Below are positions 57,449 to 64,000 of a stretch of DNA of 64,000 bases, in pieces (position 1 is the stretch's first letter; every line of letters begins with the position of its first letter). The notes beneath the pieces are model-generated. The model was given only the letters and a program-made list of their open reading frames with translations. It searched no databases and was not told the origin of the DNA. The DNA is from Leptolyngbya sp. BL0902 (GTDB lineage: Bacteria > Cyanobacteriota > Cyanobacteriia > Phormidesmidales > Phormidesmidaceae). The stretch lies in NCBI RefSeq assembly GCF_016403105.1, contig NZ_CP046156.1, positions 94,484 to 158,483 on the forward strand. The letters are read 5' to 3'. Position numbers and translations under genes: made by a program.

Positions 57449-60400
57449 ATGCCATCCCTGCTAAACCAATACCCCTGGAAAATCAGCTACGCCAGCGACA
57501 CCAGCAACCCCGTCGCCGACTTCTACATCCCGGCCCTAGAGCGGTCTACGCAATATGATCGTAAATCCGGCTTCTTCAACAGCGCTATCCTCAGCCAGGT
57601 GGCCGGGGGGCTAGGGGCCTTTCTCGAAAACGAGGGCCACATCCGGCTGATCATGAGCTGCCACCTCAGCAAAACCGACCTCCAGGCCATCCAGCAAGGC
57701 TATGCCCTCCGCGATGCCGTTGCCGCCCAATTGGATGCCAACCTGACCCCACCCACAAGCTTCGCCCAACTCAAGCGCCTCGAAATCCTGAGCCGGCTGA
57801 TTCAGAATGATCGCCTCGATATCCGCATCGCCATCCCCCTGCGCCAGGACGGGCAACCCCTCGACCCCGACGAGGCCATCAACACCCACTACATCTATCA
57901 CGAGAAAGTTTGCCTCTTCACCGACGCCGACGGCAACCAGATCGCCACCACTGGCTCCAACAACGAATCCAGCGGCGGCTGGAACTTCAACGTCGAATCC
58001 TTCCACGTCTTCTGCTCCTGGGAAGGCTCCCGCGACTTGGCCCGTGTGCAGGAAGAGGTGCTGCGGTTCGAGCAGCACTGGCACAACCAAATCCCTAGCG
58101 TTCGGGTATTTGAAGTTCCCGAAGCCGTCAAGCGCAAGCTGATTCGCTACGCCCCACCCCAAAAGCCGACCTGGAAGCCCGACGACGAATTTAACCAGCG
58201 CCCCCTCACTCAGCAGGAGCGAGAACAGCTAGAGATTCCTGCCCCAGCGCCCATTGAAGAGCAGAAGCCCGAAGCTGGGATGGATGAGGCGACCCTAGCT
58301 CAGGAACGGGAGATGTTTCGGGCGATCGCCAACATCCACCAAGATCCCGGCTGCCTCAGTACCTGCCTCAACTCCATCCCCATTCAGCCCTGGCCCCACC
58401 AGATCAAAATCCTCAAACGCGCTGCCGCCGAATTTCCCCGCAGCTTCCTGATTGCCGATGAAGTCGGCCTGGGCAAAACCATCGAAACTGGGCTGATTCT
58501 CCGCTATCTGCTGGTGTCTCAAAAGGTCAAGCGCGTCCTGGTCTTGGCCCCCGCCAGCGTTCAACCCCAGTGGCACGAAGAACTGCGCGAAAAGTTCAAC
58601 CTCCACTTCTGGAGCTATACCCAGGGCGAGTTCAAAGATCCCTATGGCCAAACGAGCCCATCCACGGGCAACCCCTGGAATCAGAAAGACCTGATCCTCG
58701 CCTCCAGCCACCTCGTCCGCCGTCAGGAGCGAATGCAGGAGCTATTGGATGCCGAACCGTGGGATCTGGTCATTCTCGATGAAGCCCACCACGCCCGCCG
58801 CAAATCGCCCCAGGCCCGCAAAGACACCCCCAACCGTCTGCTGCAACTGCTAGAGCAACTGCGGGAGCGAACGAAATCCCTGATTTTGCTCTCGGCCACC
58901 CCCATGCAAATTGACCCCATCGAGGTCTTTGACCTCCTGCATGTGCTGGGTCTCCAGGGCCACTGGGCCTATGGCGACACCTTCTGCGACTACTTCTCAT
59001 CCCTAGACAGCAAGCCTGATAAACACCTGCTGAACTTCTGGCAAACCCTGTCTAAAGACTACTTTGCCCGTGGCGGCCAGCCCTGCCCTCGGCTTCAGCA
59101 GCAGCTTCACCAGCAAGACCGAATGCTGGCCACCAAGGTGGAAGACCTGTGGCGAGGCCGTAGCCGCATCATCCACGAGCGTTCCTACCTGCAAGATGAG
59201 GCGTTTATGGCCGCCTCCATGCAATTCCTCTCGACCAATACGCCCCTCAAAGACATGATGTTCCGCCACACGCGAGACACCCTGCGGGAATACTATCGCC
59301 TGGGCCTGCTAGAAAAAGATGTGCCCCGCCGCGAAGTCTGTGACAACGCCATTACCCTAGAGCCGACCCGCGAAGCCGACCTCTACCGCCAGGTCAGCGA
59401 CTATGTGCGCCATTTCTATCGCCTCGCCCAAAAGGAACAGCGCAAAGCCCTGGGTTTCTTGATGACCCTCTACCGCAAACGATTGACCAGCTCCTTCTAC
59501 GCCATTCAACAATCGCTCCAGCGACGGCTCGACTCCCTCCTCACCCAGCAGGGCAGCGGCCTCACCGCCGATGACTTCGCTGACCTGGACGATGCCGATG
59601 ATGCCGTTATCGAAGGGCTAGAGGGCTATATGGAGCCCGTAGACCCCCGAGAAATTGAGCACCTCGAAGCCCTGCTGCGACAGTTCGAGAACACTGGAGA
59701 AGATACTAAGCTGGCCCACTTCATCGCCACCCTGCGGCAGGAGTTGGTGAATCGAGAAAGCGCCATTGCGTTTACCCAATACACCGACACCATGGACTTC
59801 CTGCGTGACCAACTGCGGGAACTCTACGGGAATCAGGTGGCCTGCTACTCTGGGCGGGGCGGCGAGCTGTGGCGCGATGGTCAGTGGACGGTGGTGCCCA
59901 AGGAACTCATCAAAACCCGCTTTCGGGAGGGTGACATCAAGATCCTGCTTTGCACTGAATCGGCCAGCGAGGGGCTAAACCTACAAACCTGCGGAGTGCT
60001 GTTTAACTACGATATGCCCTGGAACCCCATGCGGGTCGAACAACGCATTGGCCGGATTGACCGGATTGGACAACGCTACTCTACCGTCACCATCCACAAC
60101 TTCTACTACGATGGCACCGTAGAAGCCAAGGTCTACCGCAAACTGCGCGACCGCATCAATGCGTTCACCACCGTCGTCGGCAACCTTCAGCCCATCCTGG
60201 CTCAGGTGCCCACCTTCATCGAACGGGCCACCATGAGCGTTGACGCCGAAGAGGAAGATGTCTTGCTCTCGGAGTTCGATACCGTCCTATCCGCCCCGCC
60301 CCAACGGCCCGCCCTCGATGACATGGTGAAACGCGATGTGGAAGCTGACCTGAAAGAAATTCAGCGTCCCCTGTCCCCAACTCCCGTCAGCCCGGAAATT

Positions 60401-60610
60401 GTGGAGACGACCTTTACCCAATCCCACTTGCTAAAGGCCAACGGCGTCTTCTTCTCTCAAACAGACCCCGGTATCTGGGAGATGTGTTACCAGCAGCGAA
60501 TCTATACCATCACCTTCAGGCCAGAGGTCTTTGAAGAACACCCCTCACTCCGGCTGATGTCCTGGGGTGATCCTTTGTTCGAGCAACTGCTCCTAGAGGG
60601 GATGCGTTAG
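57449..60610 (+). CDS. PLD-SNF2 helicase of the defence operon
   Basis: This is a 1053-aa protein. Residues about 20-185 form a phospholipase-D-like domain with YHEKVCLF (H151, K153) and TTGSNNES (168-175), one HKD-type half-site. An SNF2/SF2 motor follows: IADEVGLGKT (about residue 340), ILDEAHH (about 443), LLSATPMQ, and a helicase-C domain with CTESASEGLNLQ and QRIGRIDRIGQ. PLD-fused translocases of this type accompany DUF499 and DUF1156 proteins. It probably moves on DNA and cuts it, or presents it to the neighbouring nuclease. Confidence 0.9.
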   Translation: MPSLLNQYPWKISYASDTSNPVADFYIPALERSTQYDRKSGFFNSAILSQVAGGLGAFLENEGHIRLIMSCHLSKTDLQAIQQGYALRDAVAAQLDANLTPPTSFAQLKRLEILSRLIQNDRLDIRIAIPLRQDGQPLDPDEAINTHYIYHEKVCLFTDADGNQIATTGSNNESSGGWNFNVESFHVFCSWEGSRDLARVQEEVLRFEQHWHNQIPSVRVFEVPEAVKRKLIRYAPPQKPTWKPDDEFNQRPLTQQEREQLEIPAPAPIEEQKPEAGMDEATLAQEREMFRAIANIHQDPGCLSTCLNSIPIQPWPHQIKILKRAAAEFPRSFLIADEVGLGKTIETGLILRYLLVSQKVKRVLVLAPASVQPQWHEELREKFNLHFWSYTQGEFKDPYGQTSPSTGNPWNQKDLILASSHLVRRQERMQELLDAEPWDLVILDEAHHARRKSPQARKDTPNRLLQLLEQLRERTKSLILLSATPMQIDPIEVFDLLHVLGLQGHWAYGDTFCDYFSSLDSKPDKHLLNFWQTLSKDYFARGGQPCPRLQQQLHQQDRMLATKVEDLWRGRSRIIHERSYLQDEAFMAASMQFLSTNTPLKDMMFRHTRDTLREYYRLGLLEKDVPRREVCDNAITLEPTREADLYRQVSDYVRHFYRLAQKEQRKALGFLMTLYRKRLTSSFYAIQQSLQRRLDSLLTQQGSGLTADDFADLDDADDAVIEGLEGYMEPVDPREIEHLEALLRQFENTGEDTKLAHFIATLRQELVNRESAIAFTQYTDTMDFLRDQLRELYGNQVACYSGRGGELWRDGQWTVVPKELIKTRFREGDIKILLCTESASEGLNLQTCGVLFNYDMPWNPMRVEQRIGRIDRIGQRYSTVTIHNFYYDGTVEAKVYRKLRDRINAFTTVVGNLQPILAQVPTFIERATMSVDAEEEDVLLSEFDTVLSAPPQRPALDDMVKRDVEADLKEIQRPLSPTPVSPEIVETTFTQSHLLKANGVFFSQTDPGIWEMCYQQRIYTITFRPEVFEEHPSLRLMSWGDPLFEQLLLEGMR

Positions 60611-60615
60611 AAGCC

Positions 60616-60680
60616 ATGAACCGCCTTGACACCTCCCTAGAATCCTTGGGTGCTGAGTTTCGGATTCTGCTCTACTGCTC
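60616..60680 (+). pseudogene. truncated start of another gene
   Basis: ATG 60616, six bases after the helicase stop, opens MNRLDTSLESLGAEFRILLY, which reads like a genuine N-terminus. The frame then runs into sequence antisense to the FAD oxidoreductase gene and stops at 60774. This looks like a gene cut at the island's edge. Confidence 0.35.
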
Positions 60681-60709
60681 CATGTCCTCTGGTTTATGGC
60701 CAAAGAGGG

Positions 60710-61957
60710 TTAGCCCAGCCCAAAGCGTTCGGGACGAAAAGCTTTTGGAATCGGGGTTTGGGCTGACCCTGTAATCCTTTCTGCGATAGCTTTCCCCGCC
60801 GCAATCGCCAGGGCCATGCCATGCCCCGTATACCCTGCTGAAATGTACTCCCCTGGTCGGTTGGGCAGTTCTCCAACGATAGGGTTTTCATCGGCAGTAA
60901 AGCCCATGATGCCTGTCCACTCGTACTCAATCGCAATATCTCGGAGAGGTGTGAAGGTGTCTCGCAGAAAGGCTTTGAGCCCTTCACTCACGGACGGATT
61001 TAAGGTTGTGTCATCCTCGATGCCGACTTCTTTGGTGGGCGACTTCCACCGCATCCCTCCAAAGATAATCCGTCCATCCTGCCGCTGGATGGCGTATTCG
61101 TAGCCATCGTTGAGGAGCCAGTCAAAATCGAAGAGGGGGGCTGTGGGAGCCGTGGCCACCACCTGGCCTCGAACGGGAATGATGACCTCCTTGAGATTGG
61201 GCAGCAGATGATAGGCCAGGGCATTGGTGGCATACACGACAGCCTGGGTCTGGATCTGTCCTTGGTTGGTGGTGATGTGAAGGTCTTTGCCCTGTCTGGT
61301 GACGGCCTGAACTTCAACCTGAGTGTGAATATGAGCCTGGTGCTGAGCCGCTTTGGCGAGCCCGACCACTAATTGGGCAGGCCATAGTTGACCGTGGTGC
61401 GGCTTAACGCCTGCGGCCAAGAACGCGGAGCATTGGGTCTGTTGGTAGACCTCGGCTTGAGTCCAATAGGTGGCCTCTAGTCCATGGGAGCGCATGACGT
61501 CACAGTTGTCTTGGATCGCTTGGGCCTGGGCGGGCGTCATTGCGAAGGCCACCAATCGGTTAAATCGCAGATCGCAGTCAATGCTGTGCCGATGCGTGAC
61601 CTCTTGCAAAAGCTGACTACTCTGCTCGGTAAAGTCCCAGACTGCCAAGGTTTCCTCTAGGCCAATATCTTCAACGGACGCCTTAAAGCTTTGGTTGGCC
61701 CCAAAAACACAATGCCCGCCGTTACGCCCAGTCGCTCCGCAGGATAGATGGCCTCGCTCCAAGACCACGGGCCGTATGCCCAACTGACTCAGCCAGTAAG
61801 CGGTGCAAATGCCCGTAATCCCTCCTCCAATCACGACAACGTCGGCTTGAGGCGGTAAGGCGGACTCAGATTGAAAGGTCAGGTCTTGGGAATGGAGCCA
61901 AAAGGAAACCGCACGACTTGTCATAGGGGCATGACCGAAAGGATAGTGTTCTATCAT
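60710..61957 (-). CDS. FAD-dependent oxidoreductase (DAO family)
   Basis: This is a 415-aa protein. VVVIGGGITGICTAYWL (about 41-57) is the FAD Rossmann motif, with LERGHLSCGATGRNGGHCVFG as in gamma-glutamylputrescine oxidase-like DAO enzymes. The C-terminal GYTGHGMALAIAAGKAIAE contacts FAD. It probably oxidises an amine or amino acid; the substrate is not predictable. ATG 61957 or 61924 is possible. It lies outside the defence island. Confidence 0.85.
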   Translation of the reverse strand: MIEHYPFGHAPMTSRAVSFWLHSQDLTFQSESALPPQADVVVIGGGITGICTAYWLSQLGIRPVVLERGHLSCGATGRNGGHCVFGANQSFKASVEDIGLEETLAVWDFTEQSSQLLQEVTHRHSIDCDLRFNRLVAFAMTPAQAQAIQDNCDVMRSHGLEATYWTQAEVYQQTQCSAFLAAGVKPHHGQLWPAQLVVGLAKAAQHQAHIHTQVEVQAVTRQGKDLHITTNQGQIQTQAVVYATNALAYHLLPNLKEVIIPVRGQVVATAPTAPLFDFDWLLNDGYEYAIQRQDGRIIFGGMRWKSPTKEVGIEDDTTLNPSVSEGLKAFLRDTFTPLRDIAIEYEWTGIMGFTADENPIVGELPNRPGEYISAGYTGHGMALAIAAGKAIAERITGSAQTPIPKAFRPERFGLG

Positions 61958-62031
61958 CCGTTCTACCCCATAGATCCGCTCGATGCTGTCTTCAGTCGTG
62001 GCCCAATCGCTGACACCAGCGGATGATCAGG

Positions 62032-63009
62032 CTATACCTTGGGAGACCCCAATGGCCCCAGCAGCAGCAAGGGCCAAGGCAACTCCAGGTCAGGCACCCA
62101 GTTAGCATAGGGCCGTACCCCTGGCACCGCATAGGGCAGCACAAACCGCAGAGATCGCAGAGAGGCCGGACGTTGACCATCGGCATCCACCAGACCGTAC
62201 TCCCTGGCGAGTTCTGCCACAATTTGTACCTGCCCCGTGCGTCGTAGCAGGTTTGGATCTGAGGCCAAGGCCGCAATCACCCGTCCGGTCAGCAGGGGCG
62301 TTTCCCAGTTGTAGTGTTCCTCGATAGCCCCGGCCTGGGCCTCCCCGCTGGGCCTATCTCCCAAGCCCATCTCGGCGGCAAATTGGGTCATCAGTTCGGT
62401 GCCCACAATCCCAGGCCAAATCGACAGCGACGTAACCTGATGCGGTTTGAGTTCGATGGCCATATCTGCCGCCATACGGTCGCAGGCGGCCTTGCCCACG
62501 CCATAGGGCACGCCAAAGATGTAGGACAGCCCGCCCCAAGAGGACAAGGTACAGATCAGTCCCCGCTGGCGGGGCACCATCAGTCGAGCCGCATAGACAC
62601 TGGCCACATAGTGACTGCGTAGGCCCACCGCATTGCAGGCATCCCAAAACGAGGGTTCAGCCTCCCAAAAAGGTTTGCCATAGGCGGTGCGCAGGGCCGG
62701 GACTCCGGCATAGGCATTGTTCACCAAGACATCCAATCGGCCATCCTGCTCGGTTTGGATGCGTTCAAACAGCGCCTTGATCTGCTCATCGTCGCTGTGG
62801 TCTACCTGAACCGGAATGGCGACCCCACCCGCCTGCTCGACGGCAGTAGCGGTTTCCTCCAATGACCCTAGGCCCTCCTCGGTCGCGGCCAGCGTTCGTC
62901 CGGTGAGGTAGACCGTGGCCCCAGCCTCGCCGAGTCCAATCGCAATGCCTTTGCCGAGTCCTCGCGTGGCCCCCGTTACGAGGGTGATGACCCCCTTAAG
63001 TGGTTTCAT
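62032..63009 (-). CDS. short-chain dehydrogenase/reductase (DHRS1-like)
   Basis: This 325-aa SDR has TGATRGLGKGIA (NAD(P) site, about 13-24), NNAYAG, and the catalytic YGVGK. The longer C-terminal region and the GVPYGVGKAACDRMAADMA signature resemble DHRS1-type SDRs. The substrate is unknown. It overlaps the DUF2834 gene by 14 nt. Confidence 0.85.
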   Translation of the reverse strand: MKPLKGVITLVTGATRGLGKGIAIGLGEAGATVYLTGRTLAATEEGLGSLEETATAVEQAGGVAIPVQVDHSDDEQIKALFERIQTEQDGRLDVLVNNAYAGVPALRTAYGKPFWEAEPSFWDACNAVGLRSHYVASVYAARLMVPRQRGLICTLSSWGGLSYIFGVPYGVGKAACDRMAADMAIELKPHQVTSLSIWPGIVGTELMTQFAAEMGLGDRPSGEAQAGAIEEHYNWETPLLTGRVIAALASDPNLLRRTGQVQIVAELAREYGLVDADGQRPASLRSLRFVLPYAVPGVRPYANWVPDLELPWPLLLLGPLGSPKV

Positions 63010-63391
63010 GGGATTCTCCGGTAGCCGTTGTTAACTCAGCCAGCTTTCGCTCTCGTGCAAACAAAAAGAGTGGGAAGCCAAACCCAAACGAGACGAGGAA
63101 GATGGACGCAATGTAGAGGCCCCACCGTTTCATCTTAAGCCGCTGTCCTTCTGTGGCAATCAGCAGAATCGCACACAACGCGCCTAGGGTCACATCCACC
63201 CCAATGAAGCTGGAGGCAGGGTTAGCGTACACCTGGTCGATAAAGGTCGGCAGGTCAAAGTTCAGCAGGTTGGTCGCGGTGAACTCCCCCTTGGTGGCAA
63301 TGGTGAACTGTACCAGGTAGTAGTTTGTCCAGATGAAGCCGATTACCGTTAGGACGGCATAGACGACTTGGCGGATTAGGGTTCCGGGCAT
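62996..63391 (-). CDS. DUF2834 membrane protein
   Basis: This 131-aa protein has three to four TM helices (about 8-28, 60-80, 88-110) and the family's NYYLVQFTI and PASSFIGVDV segments. It is cotranslated with the SDR. The function is unknown. Confidence 0.8.
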   Translation of the reverse strand: MPGTLIRQVVYAVLTVIGFIWTNYYLVQFTIATKGEFTATNLLNFDLPTFIDQVYANPASSFIGVDVTLGALCAILLIATEGQRLKMKRWGLYIASIFLVSFGFGFPLFLFARERKLAELTTATGESHETT

Positions 63392-63544
63392 GGGATTTTC
63401 AGTGAGGTCAATGCCTCTATTGTCACGGCTTTAGCCCTACAACTTGAGTCTCCTCCGCCCTGTAATGTCCGTTGGGCGATGACGATACAGGTCATGACTG
63501 GCCTACGCTGATGGTTGAAGATTGACCTCCTAGAAGAAACGGCC

Positions 63545-64000
63545 ATGACCACTCCCCTCCATGTTTTAGTCACGGGCGCGACCGGACGCACAGGATCCAT
63601 CGTCGTTCAGAAGCTTCAGCAACGGCCAGAACACTTCGTGGTCAGGGGCTTTGCCCGCTCTGAAGCCAAGCTTCGAGAGCTATTCGGGAGCACAGACGGC
63701 TTTTATATCGGTGACATCTGTGATCCCAACAGTCTTAAATCCGCCATGGTCGGCTGTAAGGCATTAGTGATTCTGACCAGCGCGATTCCTCAGATGAAGG
63801 CCCCGCCCTTACCAGGACAGCGGCCTGAGTTCATCTATCCTGAAGGCGGCACTCCTGAGCAGGTGGACTACCAAGGCCAGGTGAACCAAATTGAGGCGGC
63901 TAAGGCGGCTGGCGTTCAGCAGGTGGTTCTGGTGGGTTCGATGGGCGGCACCAATGAGCAGCATCCCCTCAACCGTATGGCCAATGGCAACATTTTGATC
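63545..64000 (+). CDS. atypical SDR / NmrA-like NAD(P)-binding protein (partial)
   Basis: Open from ATG 63545 to the window edge (152 codons). It begins TPLHVLVTGATGRTGSIVV, the TGxxGxxG motif of atypical SDRs, and continues ILTSAIPQMK and VVLVGSMGGT. The same family in cyanobacteria and plants includes NAD(P)H-binding stress proteins. The C-terminus lies outside the window. Confidence 0.85.
   Translation, partial: MTTPLHVLVTGATGRTGSIVVQKLQQRPEHFVVRGFARSEAKLRELFGSTDGFYIGDICDPNSLKSAMVGCKALVILTSAIPQMKAPPLPGQRPEFIYPEGGTPEQVDYQGQVNQIEAAKAAGVQQVVLVGSMGGTNEQHPLNRMANGNILI

Overview
This window reads as a large cyanobacterial plasmid, or a plasmid-derived contig, from a filamentous Leptolyngbya/Phormidium-like organism. 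The GC content is fairly high. The grounds are a cyanobacterial-type Rep protein (DUF3854 plus helicase, CyRepA1-like), ParAB, a relaxase with an accessory protein, small coupled transfer-type genes with a DNA-pump ATPase, and families abundant in cyanobacteria (Uma2, DUF433/DUF5615, four-helix-bundle proteins). No rRNA, tRNA, CRISPR array or transposase was seen. The species assignment is inference.

Region 1 (about 0.2-17.9 kb, all minus strand) is one long run of genes read from 17.9 kb down to 0.2 kb: MobC-like protein, relaxase, AEP primase, SSL2-type helicase, DUF3560 protein, RecG, an 86-aa protein, a PP-loop (PAPS-reductase-like) protein with a triplicated segment, a Gp157-like protein, and a complete PRTRC set in the order E, C (ubiquitin-like), F, B, A (JAMM peptidase), ThiF (E1-like). 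It ends in a 1112-aa protein carrying DFDGDQM, the catalytic signature of multisubunit RNA polymerase beta-prime and of two-barrel RNA polymerases. Five gaps in this run hold the same small GCGATAGC hairpin 30-50 nt before a start codon.

Region 2 (18-21.7 kb) holds three apparently paralogous small or acidic proteins and a 1.3-kb non-coding stretch with 11-bp-phased GGCC iterons. A conserved stem-loop is present in two tandem copies before each of two genes. Region 3 (22-26.1 kb) is an OB-fold protein, response regulator and CHASE3 kinase operon, followed by an RTX protein that carries the same OB domain. Both OB genes have PHO-box-like 11-bp direct repeats upstream.

Region 4 (27.3-35.4 kb) is the maintenance core: ParA, ParB and a decayed parB relic. 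A large palindrome, perfect in the relic and nearly perfect inside parB, is a parS candidate. The Rep gene follows. Its 5' leader is crossed by a predicted antisense RNA of about 100 nt with a clear promoter and terminator, and contains an ideal Shine-Dalgarno followed by a two-codon ORF. A mosaic pair of regulators lies beyond. Region 5 (35.5-43 kb, plus strand) is a chain of tiny coupled genes followed by membrane proteins, a DNA-pump-like ATPase and an M23-like peptidase, probably a transfer module.

Region 6 (43.4-60.7 kb) is a defence island: EVE protein, DUF499 ATPase, DUF1156 adenine methyltransferase, Uma2 protein, PD-(D/E)XK-like protein and a PLD-SNF2 helicase. It is interrupted by toxin-antitoxin modules (PIN pair, DUF5615/DUF433, DarTG, MazF/RHH). 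Region 7 (60.7-64 kb) holds ordinary metabolic genes: an FAD oxidoreductase, two SDR proteins (the second cut by the window end) and a DUF2834 membrane protein.
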